From NCBI GenBank assembly GCA_031276685.1, contig JAISMQ010000211.1:1-17259 (forward strand): a DNA stretch of 17,259 bases, read 5' to 3'. Within the stretch, counting starts at the first letter, position 1. Every line of letters starts with the position of its first letter. The stretch is from Treponema sp. (GTDB taxonomy: Bacteria > Spirochaetota > Spirochaetia > Treponematales > Breznakiellaceae). The translations under genes were made by a program, and so were the position numbers. Shown here piece by piece: positions 1 to 7,463 of this stretch. The notes beneath the pieces are model-generated. The model searched no databases and was not told the DNA's origin. It worked only from the letters and a program-made list of their open reading frames with translations.

Positions 1-10
1 AAAAATTGTA

Positions 11-64
11 TTGCCAAAAGAATATTGGAATGATTATCAATATTTTTAACAGAGAATTTGGCAA
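11..64 (-). terminator. AT-rich nested inverted repeat after mazG, possible terminator
   Basis: Outer arms TTGCCAAA (11-18) and TTTGGCAA (57-64) are perfect complements. Inside them AATATTG (21-27) and CAATATT (38-44) form a second perfect stem with a 10-base loop. Read on the minus strand, this lies 24 bases past the mazG stop and is followed by ACAATTTTT at the window edge, which would suit an intrinsic terminator. The outer stem encloses a long asymmetric loop and the inner stem is pure A/T apart from one pair, so stability is doubtful. It could instead be an operator, or the edge of an AT-rich intergenic region that continues outside the window. Confidence 0.25.
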
Positions 65-87
65 AAATATTTCGCATAACGTTCTGT

Positions 88-1014
88 TTACGCGCCCCGG
101 CCCGGTTCTTCCCGCTTGGCTTCTTCCCAGTAGCTGTCCATAAGGGCGAAGTTTTCCGGACCCAGTTCCCGGCCGCTTGCCTTCATCTTTTCTTCCACGC
201 GCTTAAAGCGCCGCTCGAATTTGGCGTTGGTCCGCTGCAGGGCCACCGAGGGGTCTACGTTGAGGTAGCGGCACAGGTTCACCACCGAAAAAAGCAGATC
301 CCCCAGTTCGCCCTCCAGGGCTTCCGCAGTATCCGAGGGCTTCGCGCCTCCCTGCGGCTCCCCCTGCGGGCTTTGCCGCGTGTCCAGGACCGCCCTGGTT
401 TCTTCCAGCTCTTCCCGGATCTTGGCGATAACCCCTTCCAGGTCCGGCCAGTCGAACCCGGTTTTGGCGGCCTTTTTCTGGAGCTTGAAGGCCCGGTCCA
501 GGGGCGGGAGCCCCCGCGAAACCTGGTCAAGGACGCTGTCTTTGGGTTTCCTTCCCTCCTGCTCCACCTTGATCCGCGCCCAGTTTTCCAGGACCTCCGC
601 GGAATCCTTTACCGTTGTTTCCCCAAACACGTGCGGGTGGCGGCGGATAAGTTTTTCGGCTATGCCGTCCAGCACGTCCGCCACGGTAAAGGCCCCCTCC
701 TGCTGGTGCATGTAGGAGATCATCGTTACCAGGAGGTACAGATCCCCCAGTTCCTCCCGGATGTGGGCGGGGTCTTTCCCGTCAATGGCTTCTACGCACT
801 CGTAGGTTTCTTCGATAAGGTCCCCGCGCAGGCTTAGGGGGCTCTGCTCGCGGTCCCAGGGGCAGCCGCCGGGGGCGCGGAGCCGGACGATAACGTCGTA
901 GAGGGCGCGGAAAGCGGAAGCGGGTGCGGCCGGAGGTACTTCGACCGCCGGAGTACCTTCGGCGACCGAGGTACCTTCGGCAGCCGAGGTGCTTTCGGCA
1001 GGGCCGGCGCTCAT
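88..1014 (-). CDS. mazG: Nucleoside triphosphate pyrophosphohydrolase MazG
   Basis: MazG hydrolyses (d)NTPs to (d)NMP and pyrophosphate, which cleans the nucleotide pool and in E. coli also lowers ppGpp. This 308-residue protein has both halves of the family: an N-terminal MazG domain (about 35-150) with GGCPWD at 49-54, EETYE at 68-72 and EELGD at 87-91, and a C-terminal domain (about 175-300) with EELEE at 201-205 and GELGD at 235-239, the acidic Mg-binding pattern. KLIRRHPHVF (121-130) is typical of the family. It is longer than the usual 260 to 270 residues because about 33 low-complexity Ala/Glu/Pro residues precede the first domain. The ATG overlaps the upstream stop as ATGA, suggesting translational coupling. 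The local Shine-Dalgarno sequence is weak, so a later start is possible, but the first domain leaves little room for one. Confidence 0.95.
   Translation of the reverse strand: MSAGPAESTSAAEGTSVAEGTPAVEVPPAAPASAFRALYDVIVRLRAPGGCPWDREQSPLSLRGDLIEETYECVEAIDGKDPAHIREELGDLYLLVTMISYMHQQEGAFTVADVLDGIAEKLIRRHPHVFGETTVKDSAEVLENWARIKVEQEGRKPKDSVLDQVSRGLPPLDRAFKLQKKAAKTGFDWPDLEGVIAKIREELEETRAVLDTRQSPQGEPQGGAKPSDTAEALEGELGDLLFSVVNLCRYLNVDPSVALQRTNAKFERRFKRVEEKMKASGRELGPENFALMDSYWEEAKREEPGRGA
928..999 (-). repeat. Four-copy 18-bp tandem repeat in the mazG 5' end
   Basis: Four consecutive 18-base units encode residues 6-29 of MazG as AESTSA, AEGTSV, AEGTPA and VEVPPA. The units share a GCCGAAGGTACC-like core. 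Because the unit is six codons, copy-number change would keep the reading frame and only lengthen or shorten a disordered N-terminal tail. Confidence 0.8.
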
Positions 1015-2549
1015 GGCTGGTCCGCGGGCCGGACCGCCAGGGTTATAAGCTGCACAAAGTAGTTGATCTTTTTGTAGGCGTCTATGATCCGGGGGGCCAG
1101 GGGGGTTTTGGAATAGGCGTCCAGTTCTTTCCAGTTGATAATAATGTCGTTCTGTTTTTTCGGTATGTCGTCCGAAAGGGCCTTCATGTACTTGCCCACC
1201 GTGATGATATGCGCCGCCGCAGTTTTGATGATCGCCAGGGCTTCTTCGTCAATGGCGTCGATGATGCTGGCGATGTACCGCGCCTGGGCCCGGTCCCGGT
1301 CCACCCGCAGCAGCGCGCCCCGCAGCCGGGGGCCGTTGCTGCCCTTTTCCGAAAGGGTTTCGTCAAGTTCCGTGACGGAGGGCAGCACGTCCAGGGCGCC
1401 GTGGAAGCCTTCGGACATTTGCAGGGATCCGGTGTTGCTGGTCCACTGCCCCCGGATCAGCACGATGTCGCAGATTTCCTGCACTTCTTTGGCAAAAAAA
1501 TCCTGGAGAAAGGCCGTAAGGTAGTTCAGGGCGGCGGCGTAGGCAAAGCCGTCCAGATCTTTCCCCGTGTAAATCTCGTTGACCCGCGTGTTGTAGTAGG
1601 TAAGCCGCGTTGTGTCTATTTCCCCGAATATCGCCCGCAGAAGCGCTTCGCTTTGGGCGTTCCGCTGGCTTTCCGCGATGGCGTTGATGTGCTTCCACAC
1701 GTCCCCCCGTTTTTCTTCCAGCCACTCGGTGCTAAGACGGCTGGAGAGGTCCTGCGTTTTGCCGTCCCAGATGGGGTTTTTCGTGGCGTGCCTTACGATG
1801 TATTCGATTATTTTTGACTGCTTAAGATCGTTCAGGTTGAACAGCAGCGTTGCCCACTGATCGTAGGGGATGCTGTCGGTCCCCCCCTTGATGGTCCTGA
1901 GGACCGAAAAGGCCGTTTTCCAGTCGTCCTGGGGGTTGAGGGAGGCGATAACGGTGTAAAAGGCCCCCAGATCGTCTATCAGCATATCCGCCCCCACGGC
2001 GGCAAATTTAAGGGGCGTGGTAAAGATACCCTCCAGCGCGGCGGAATCGAATTTTTTCAGGAGCCCCACAAAGTCGAAACAGACAAAGCGGGAGAATGCG
2101 GTGATCAGGTTATGGCACTTGTCTGCGGCGTTTACGCGGTCCGCGTCAAAGAGCCTGGTAAGGGTCTGGTAATCTTCTTCCAGCTCTTTGATCAGCGCGG
2201 CGGGGGCCGTGGTCCTTGCCCGGTTTTCAATGGCCTCCGGGCTGATTTTCCGGGCGGTTTCCTGGGCCTGGGGGGGCATGAAATACTCGATGATGGAACG
2301 CTTAAGCTGCCCGGCGCTTTCCACCTCGTTTATAAAAACCTGGGCGGGGTAGATGGTCTTGTAGATGATGTAGACGTACTGGGCAAAGGAAGGGTCTACC
2401 TCTTCGGACTTAACCTTGTAGAATTTGGCGTACTTGTTTTGGGCCAGTTCCCGAATTGTCTGTTTGATCAGCATGTCCTTGTCGGAAAGCGGCTCGTTTT
2501 CCTTCCCAAGAAGTGAAAAAACTTTATCGATGATAGTATTGTCCGGCAT
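1011..2549 (-). CDS. Conserved hypothetical protein, 512 aa, probably spirochaete-type
   Basis: I do not recognise a function. The protein is soluble-looking, with no signal peptide or convincing membrane span, and is mostly predicted alpha-helical, with long amphipathic stretches and many aromatic residues (for example YVYIIYKTIY near residue 58). I have a weak recollection of a spirochaete-only family of unknown function of this size (possibly DUF5312), which a profile search could confirm. It is the first gene after an 81-base gap with a promoter-like sequence. It ends in an ATGA overlap with mazG, so the two are probably one transcription unit. A G-rich stretch (GGGGGA) precedes the ATG by about 8 bases. 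Codon use and GC content match its neighbours, so this is a resident gene, not a recent arrival. No enzyme motif (Walker, metal site, protease triad) was seen. Confidence 0.85.
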   Translation of the reverse strand: MPDNTIIDKVFSLLGKENEPLSDKDMLIKQTIRELAQNKYAKFYKVKSEEVDPSFAQYVYIIYKTIYPAQVFINEVESAGQLKRSIIEYFMPPQAQETARKISPEAIENRARTTAPAALIKELEEDYQTLTRLFDADRVNAADKCHNLITAFSRFVCFDFVGLLKKFDSAALEGIFTTPLKFAAVGADMLIDDLGAFYTVIASLNPQDDWKTAFSVLRTIKGGTDSIPYDQWATLLFNLNDLKQSKIIEYIVRHATKNPIWDGKTQDLSSRLSTEWLEEKRGDVWKHINAIAESQRNAQSEALLRAIFGEIDTTRLTYYNTRVNEIYTGKDLDGFAYAAALNYLTAFLQDFFAKEVQEICDIVLIRGQWTSNTGSLQMSEGFHGALDVLPSVTELDETLSEKGSNGPRLRGALLRVDRDRAQARYIASIIDAIDEEALAIIKTAAAHIITVGKYMKALSDDIPKKQNDIIINWKELDAYSKTPLAPRIIDAYKKINYFVQLITLAVRPADQP

Positions 2550-2581
2550 TTGCCTGTTCCCCCAGCGTGTCTTTGCTATAT

Positions 2582-2609
2582 ATTATCGGGTAATCTGTGT
2601 TTCGATCAA
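2582..2609 (-). promoter_or_regulatory. Putative sigma70-type promoter for the 512-aa gene and mazG
   Basis: On the minus strand TTGATC (2609-2604) and GATAAT (2587-2582) are separated by 16 bases. They match the -35 and -10 consensus at 4 of 6 and 5 of 6 positions. The site is in the only sizeable gap of the minus-strand block below dnaE, 33 bases ahead of the start codon, in a locally AT-rich patch. This is sequence inspection only. Confidence 0.45.
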
Positions 2610-2630
2610 CGCTGCGGACCGGCGCGAATG

Positions 2631-4007
2631 TCAGCCCCCCAGCAGGCTGAGGAGTTCGTCATCGCCAAAGGCCCCCAGGCTTTTAAGGGCGGAAAGGCTG
2701 CGCAGAAACGAGAATTCGGCCCTGTTTTTTTGGGTTTCGCCCGACAGGGAGCGGGAGGCGGCGTCAAGGAAGCTGGCCATGGAGACGCTTGAAAGGTGGA
2801 AAAGCTCCTGCTGCTGTTCCAGGAGCAGGGCCGAATATTCGGCCTGCCGCCGGTTGGCGATAAGGGTTCGGGCGTTTCCGGCCAGCGTAAAAAGCTGGGA
2901 CTGCAGATCGATGTCAAAGCTTGCCAGGGTATCCTCGTAGTCAAGGCGGGAGTTTTCCAGGGAATTTTTTTGCCGCTGTTCGCTGTTTATAAGGGTCCAG
3001 TAGTCAAGGGGGATTGTTCCGCTCAGGCTAAGCGACGCGCCGTAGGAGAGGGGGTCGGCGGAGATCTGCATAAAGTCGTAGCCAAGGTTAAAGGACGCGG
3101 ACAGGTCCAGGCTTGGCCAAAACGCGCTTTTTGCAAGGCTGTACTCGTTTTCCGCCCGCTTGAGCGTGATGTACGCGGACTTGAGCGCGGGGCTGCGGGA
3201 GGCGAGTATCTCTTTTAGTTTTAGAAAGCGGGCCGAAATTTCTTCCATGGTCCACCGGGAAATTGCGCCGAGCAGGTCTTCGTAATCCCCAAAGTCCAGC
3301 GGCAGCAGATCGGCGATCCCGGCGCTGCCGGTAAGCTGTTCAAGCCTGCGCCGCGCCAGGGCAAGGCCGGTCTGGGCGGCCGCCAGGGAGCTGTCCGCCG
3401 CGGATTTGTTCGACAGGGCAAGGTAGTAGTCGCTGGGGGATAGGATGCCGCCCTCCCGCCGGATCTCCGCGGTTTCCAGGGCAACCGCGCCTATTTGCGC
3501 CTGTAGTTCGGCGGTTTTTACGGCGGCCTCCGCTTCCAGGCAGGCGAAGTAGCGGCTGTCCGCCTCTTCCATGACGGCGAAGAGCCGCGCCTGGGTTTGC
3601 GCGTCCAGCGCGGATTCGTCCAGGGCAAGGTTCGCCCGTTCGATCTTCGATTTTCCGCCGTCAAAGATGCTGAGGGTCCCGCTGATCGAAAGCGCGGCCC
3701 CGGCGTCCAGCCTGTCCAGCGCGGGGGTCGGGGCCTTTGGGAGCAGGTTATACGACGCATTGGCGGAAGCCCTGAGGGAGGGTATGTGCCTGAAGTAGTA
3801 GGCCATCTTTGCAAGGATCTGGTTTTGTTTTGAGGTTTCAAGTTTTCGCAGTTCGGGGGAGGCCGCGACCGCCGCCCGGCGGATATCCTCCAGGCCCGGT
3901 TCTGCGGAAAACGCCGCCGGGGGGAACGCCGCAGCCAGGATCAGAAACAACAGTAATACTGTTTTAACCGCGCCGCGTTTTGTTATGCCGATACCGCGCC
4001 TGTTCAT
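2631..4007 (-). CDS. TolC-family outer-membrane efflux protein
   Basis: This is an outer-membrane channel subunit that would let the MacA/MacB-like pump encoded just upstream discharge across the outer membrane. From the chosen start the product has 458 residues, the usual family size. It has a signal peptide with basic start, a hydrophobic run (TVLLLFLILAAA near 16-27) and likely cleavage after AFSA, then two related halves of long Ala/Leu/Ser-rich helices, as in OEP/TolC proteins. A frame-consistent ATG 30 bases further upstream (4037) overlaps the permease stop by 8 bases and would add ten residues. I prefer 4007 because GGAG lies 5 bases before it and the signal peptide then has normal length. 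Sequence conservation in this family is low, so substrate cannot be predicted. It is last in the efflux cluster. Confidence 0.88.
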   Translation of the reverse strand: MNRRGIGITKRGAVKTVLLLFLILAAAFPPAAFSAEPGLEDIRRAAVAASPELRKLETSKQNQILAKMAYYFRHIPSLRASANASYNLLPKAPTPALDRLDAGAALSISGTLSIFDGGKSKIERANLALDESALDAQTQARLFAVMEEADSRYFACLEAEAAVKTAELQAQIGAVALETAEIRREGGILSPSDYYLALSNKSAADSSLAAAQTGLALARRRLEQLTGSAGIADLLPLDFGDYEDLLGAISRWTMEEISARFLKLKEILASRSPALKSAYITLKRAENEYSLAKSAFWPSLDLSASFNLGYDFMQISADPLSYGASLSLSGTIPLDYWTLINSEQRQKNSLENSRLDYEDTLASFDIDLQSQLFTLAGNARTLIANRRQAEYSALLLEQQQELFHLSSVSMASFLDAASRSLSGETQKNRAEFSFLRSLSALKSLGAFGDDELLSLLGG

Positions 4008-4029
4008 GGCAGCTCCGTTTGCGCCGCGC

Positions 4030-5253
4030 CTATTCATAGCGCAGCGCCTCGATAGGATACAGGCGGGCCGCTTTTTTCGCGGGGTAGTAGCCGAACACGA
4101 CCCCCACGAACAGGGAGAACAGCGCCGCCAGAAGGACGATGACCGGGGAAATTGAAGCGGGGATGCCGACTACCGCCAGGACCTTGCAGGCGATGTAGGA
4201 CAGCGTAATGCCGATCATCCCCCCGGCGATGCTGAGGATGCAGGCTTCGGCGAGAAACTGCAGCAGGATATCCTGCTTCCGCGCACCCACCGCCATGCGT
4301 ATGCCGATCTCGCGGGTGCGTTCCGTTACCGACACAAGCATAATGTTCATAATACCGATTCCGCCCACCAACAGGGACACCCCGGCGATGGCCGCCAGCA
4401 GTATGGTAAGGTTGCGGGACGTTTCCCCGGCCATTTCGATAAGGCTGGTACTGTTCATAATGCCGAAGTCGGGAACGGCGTCATCGGGAAGGTTGTGGGA
4501 TTCCCGCATGATCGCCTCCGCCTCCCGCTGGGCAACGTCCATGTAGGACTTGTCTACCACGCTCATCACGATGGAGGACAGGTTCTTTGAAGGGGCAAGG
4601 CGGGTAAGGTAGGTACGGTAGGGGACCAGCACCACGTTGTCGGCGTTGGACATGCCCAGGGAATCGCCGTGGGCTTCCATGACCCCCACGATGATCCAGG
4701 AACCGTCCCCCAGGCGCATGCTCTGCCCCAGGGCCTGCCCGGTACTGCCAAACAGGGATATTGCCGTTTCAGAGCCCAGCACCGCGACCCGCTGGCGGTC
4801 GGCGTTTTCCTCTTCCCCGAACATGGCCCCCAGATCGATTTCCCAGTCCCGGATACGGAGGTAGGATTCTTCCACACCCATTACCGATACTGAAGCGCTG
4901 CCCGCCGAGCCGATGCAGGTAAAGTTCCGCTGCACCAGCGCGGAGACTGCGGCGGCGTAGGAATTCTCCGCCACGATTTTGTCCCGGTCCGCCACCGTGA
5001 CCCTGGGGCGGCGGGAAAATCCGGTCATGCTTTGGCCCCCGCGAAAGACCATGTACTGGGGCTGGATCTGCAGCAGGTTGGTCCCCATGGAGGAAATGCG
5101 GGCCTCGATTTCGTTCTGGGCGCCCTGCCCGATGGCGGTCATAACCACCACGGAGGCTACCCCGATGATAATGCCCAGGGAGGTAAGCAGGCTGCGCATC
5201 ATGTTCCGCAGAATAGAGCGGACACAGTTTTGCAGCAGGTAGAGGAACTTCAC
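4030..5253 (-). CDS. MacB-type ABC transporter permease (FtsX domain)
   Basis: This is the inner-membrane permease of a MacB-like mechanotransmission ABC system. The 407 residues show the standard layout: TM1 at about 22-44, a large periplasmic MacB_PCD domain (about 45-280), then TM2 (283-307), TM3 (333-356) and TM4 (369-391). The cytoplasmic loop VTERTREIGIRMAVGAR (309-325) and the tail PAKKAARLYPIEALRYE are family hallmarks that contact the ATPase. Translation starts at GTG, preceded by GGAGG 7 bases upstream, and overlaps the ATPase stop as GTGA, so the subunits are coupled. In E. coli MacB the ATPase and permease are fused. Here they are separate genes, as in many LolCDE-like and YknYZ-like systems. 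The adaptor and TolC partner on either side argue for export instead of lipoprotein release. Confidence 0.93.
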   Translation of the reverse strand: MKFLYLLQNCVRSILRNMMRSLLTSLGIIIGVASVVVMTAIGQGAQNEIEARISSMGTNLLQIQPQYMVFRGGQSMTGFSRRPRVTVADRDKIVAENSYAAAVSALVQRNFTCIGSAGSASVSVMGVEESYLRIRDWEIDLGAMFGEEENADRQRVAVLGSETAISLFGSTGQALGQSMRLGDGSWIIVGVMEAHGDSLGMSNADNVVLVPYRTYLTRLAPSKNLSSIVMSVVDKSYMDVAQREAEAIMRESHNLPDDAVPDFGIMNSTSLIEMAGETSRNLTILLAAIAGVSLLVGGIGIMNIMLVSVTERTREIGIRMAVGARKQDILLQFLAEACILSIAGGMIGITLSYIACKVLAVVGIPASISPVIVLLAALFSLFVGVVFGYYPAKKAARLYPIEALRYE

Positions 5254-6047
5254 TGCCCCGCCTCCATGCCATGGGCGGTCCGCCGGTCTTCCACGATACG
5301 CCCGTCTTTAAGGGTGATGATCCGCTTTGTTTTTTCCCCCACGTCCGGTTCGTGGGTTACCAGCAGGATCGTTTTTCCGCTGTCGTTGAGCCTGCGGAAC
5401 AGTTCCATGATCTCCTGGGTCATGGAGCTGTCCAGGTTCCCCGTCGGCTCGTCGGCAAGGATAAAGGCCGGGTCCGTAACAATGGCCCTGGCTATGGCGA
5501 CCCGCTGCTGCTGGCCCCCGGACAGTTGGTTGGGTTTGTGAAAGATCCGGTTGGCCAGGCCCACCGCGTCCAGGGCCGCTTCCGCCTTTTCCCGCATCTG
5601 GCCGCGCCGGAGCTTTGCCTGCCGCCGGTACAGCAGGGGCAGCTCGACGTTTTCTATGGCGCTGGTCCGGGGCAGCAGGTTGAAGGACTGGAACACAAAG
5701 CCAATTTTACTGTTGCGGATCTCCGCGAAGGTCCCGGCGTTTGACCGCGTGGTTTCCACGCCGTCCAGGGTGTAGCTTCCCTCGCTGGGGGCGTCCAGGC
5801 AGCCCAGGATGTTCATCAGGGTCGATTTGCCGGAACCGGAGGGGCCCATAATGGCGATAAATTCCCCCGCTTCCACGGAAAAATCCACCCCGCGCAGGGC
5901 GTTTACCACGTAGCTTTCCTGCTGCTGGCCGCGCCCGAAGATCTTTTTTTTGTCCTCCGCCTGGTAGCGCCGCGTTACCCCCGACAGCTTTATTACCGGG
6001 CTGCCCGCAGGCCATACGGGCGGCGGCAGGAAGGGAAGGAGCGCCAT
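5250..6047 (-). CDS. MacB-type ABC transporter ATP-binding protein
   Basis: This is the cytoplasmic ATPase that powers the adjacent permease. All nucleotide-binding motifs are intact in 265 residues: Walker A GPSGSGKS (68-75), Q-loop Q120, signature LSGGQ (175-179), Walker B ending ILADE with catalytic E200, D-loop NLDS (204-207) and H-loop H232. FNLLPRTSAIENVELPL (122-138) is typical of the MacB/LolD/FtsE subgroup. Residues 31-47 form a charged insert between the first strand and the core that is longer than usual. The ATG shares one base with the adaptor stop (TAATG), and AAAGGG lies 7 bases ahead. The first 17 residues (MALLPFLPPPVWPAGSP) are an odd Pro-rich lead, but I saw no better start before the conserved VIKLSGVTRRY. 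Confidence 0.95.
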   Translation of the reverse strand: MALLPFLPPPVWPAGSPVIKLSGVTRRYQAEDKKKIFGRGQQQESYVVNALRGVDFSVEAGEFIAIMGPSGSGKSTLMNILGCLDAPSEGSYTLDGVETTRSNAGTFAEIRNSKIGFVFQSFNLLPRTSAIENVELPLLYRRQAKLRRGQMREKAEAALDAVGLANRIFHKPNQLSGGQQQRVAIARAIVTDPAFILADEPTGNLDSSMTQEIMELFRRLNDSGKTILLVTHEPDVGEKTKRIITLKDGRIVEDRRTAHGMEAGQ

Positions 6048-7429
6048 TATTTAACCCTTTCGCGGACGATGAACTGCGTTGCGGCGATCATGGCCTCCGT
6101 AAGATCCGGGGAGGAAACTTCGGTCACCGATCCGTTGCTGATGCCCGGCGTGACCAGGATGCAGTCGAGTTTTCCTTCGCCGTTGAAGAACCACAGGGGT
6201 TTGTACTGCGATCCCTGGGACGCGGTCCCGCTGCGGCTTGCCGCCCCTCCGGGCGCCCCGCCCATACCGCCCGGCATCCCGCCGCCTAGTCCGCCGCCCC
6301 CAGGGGCGCCGCCCAGGCCGCCCGCGCCGGGTCTGCCGCCGCCTGCGCCCCCGGCCATGCCCGGGACGGCCTGGCCCCCCCGCTGGGCGCCGCGTTCCGT
6401 TGTGCCGGCCGCAGCGCGTTCCGCCACGGCGCCCTGGCCGCCGGCGGGGCTTTCGGAACTTTGCCGCGTAACCGGCCCCTGTTTGGCGCTGATAATCTCG
6501 TCCAGTTGGGAAGCGGAAAGCTGCGAGGGGGTGTAGCGCAGGGCCGCGTTGGACACCAGGAGCGCGTTCTCCCGCGAATCTTCGACAAACTCCACGTTGC
6601 AGGTCATGCCCGGCAGCAGGGACAGATCGGCATTGTCAACAGTGACAATAACGTTGTACGAAACCACCCCGTCCTGGGTGGAGGGGGAAAGCCGCTTGCT
6701 GGAAACAGCGCCGCTAAAGCTGCGCCCCGGCAGCGCCTCCAGCGTAAAACGGACCTCCTGCCCTTCCCGGATCGAGTTGATGTCGAGTTCCCCCACCCAG
6801 GATTCGATCTGCATTTCCCGCAGATTTTCGGCGATGACAAAAATTGCGCTGGAATTGGTGGAAGCCCCCTCCGCCACGGTGCCCCCTTCGCTGATGTTGC
6901 GGGACAGCACCGTTCCGTCTATCGGGGAGGTAATAAAGGCGTAGTGGTTGATCTCGGTTTCGGCGACCCGCAGGTTGGCTTCCGCAATGGCAAGATCCGC
7001 CGCCTGGGCTTCCAACTGGTTCCTGCTCTGCCGCAGCTCGTACTGGCTGATAAGGTTCCGTTCCGCCAGCTTTTCCTGGTTCTGGTAGTTGATCTCCTGC
7101 AGTTCGTAGGCGGAGCGGGCCTTTTTTACCTGGGCCTCCAACTGATTCCGCTGGAGGCGGCGGGTGTCGGTGTTGAGGACCGCCAGGACATCGCCCTTTT
7201 TAACCTCGTCGTTGTAGTCCGCCAGCACCTGCTCCACCTTGCCCGAAATTTGGGAAAAGACATTTACTGTGGCGATGGGCTTGAGGGACCCGGTGGAGCT
7301 TACGGTCTTGGCAATGGAGCCGCGCCGCAGGGACTGGAACTCGTAGCTTGAAACAGCGCCGCTGTTTCCCTTGCAGGAAAACAGGAGCAGCAGAACTATT
7401 GCCAAACTTGAACATACCCGCTTTTTCAT
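6047..7429 (-). CDS. MacA-like periplasmic adaptor (membrane fusion) lipoprotein
   Basis: This is an HlyD/RND-type adaptor bridging the inner-membrane ABC pump and the TolC-like channel. The start chosen gives 460 residues with a lipoprotein signal: MKKR, a hydrophobic run, and lipobox LFSC with C19 as the lipidation site. The biotinyl-lipoyl half (GKVEQVLADYNDEVKKGD, 63-80) is followed by a coiled-coil hairpin (about 88-160), the second lipoyl half (TSPIDGTV, 167-174), a beta-barrel domain (205-285) and a membrane-proximal region that resumes at 408 (QYKPLWFFNGEGK). Between barrel and tail lies a very Gly-rich insert (350-396). The frame stays open 163 codons further upstream, but that stretch is antisense-quality sequence overlapping recG. 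The Shine-Dalgarno sequence is weak (GGTGG about 12 bases away). It is 34 bases downstream of recG. Confidence 0.92.
   Translation of the reverse strand: MKKRVCSSLAIVLLLLFSCKGNSGAVSSYEFQSLRRGSIAKTVSSTGSLKPIATVNVFSQISGKVEQVLADYNDEVKKGDVLAVLNTDTRRLQRNQLEAQVKKARSAYELQEINYQNQEKLAERNLISQYELRQSRNQLEAQAADLAIAEANLRVAETEINHYAFITSPIDGTVLSRNISEGGTVAEGASTNSSAIFVIAENLREMQIESWVGELDINSIREGQEVRFTLEALPGRSFSGAVSSKRLSPSTQDGVVSYNVIVTVDNADLSLLPGMTCNVEFVEDSRENALLVSNAALRYTPSQLSASQLDEIISAKQGPVTRQSSESPAGGQGAVAERAAAGTTERGAQRGGQAVPGMAGGAGGGRPGAGGLGGAPGGGGLGGGMPGGMGGAPGGAASRSGTASQGSQYKPLWFFNGEGKLDCILVTPGISNGSVTEVSSPDLTEAMIAATQFIVRERVK
6242..6382 (-). repeat. Gly-rich low-complexity segment within the adaptor gene
   Basis: Residues 350-396 of the adaptor consist largely of Gly with Ala, Pro and Met, in irregular GGAPGG, GGMPGG and GGLGG units. 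The DNA is correspondingly GGC/GGG-rich and could be prone to slippage. The flanking sequence is ordinary adaptor, so this is an insert in the loop after the barrel domain. Confidence 0.75.
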
Positions 7430-7463
7430 ACGAAAGGTAAACCACCCCCAGGGCTGTAAGTTA

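Noticed and set aside
924..1817. Plus-strand frame of 297 codons opposite mazG and the 512-aa gene
   Set aside because: It is a shadow of two genes with coding-like sequence on the other strand. It has no family resemblance and an implausible Arg/Pro/Val-rich product.
6461..7351. Plus-strand frame of 296 codons opposite the adaptor gene
   Set aside because: The minus-strand adaptor has clear domains and a lipoprotein signal, and this frame has none.
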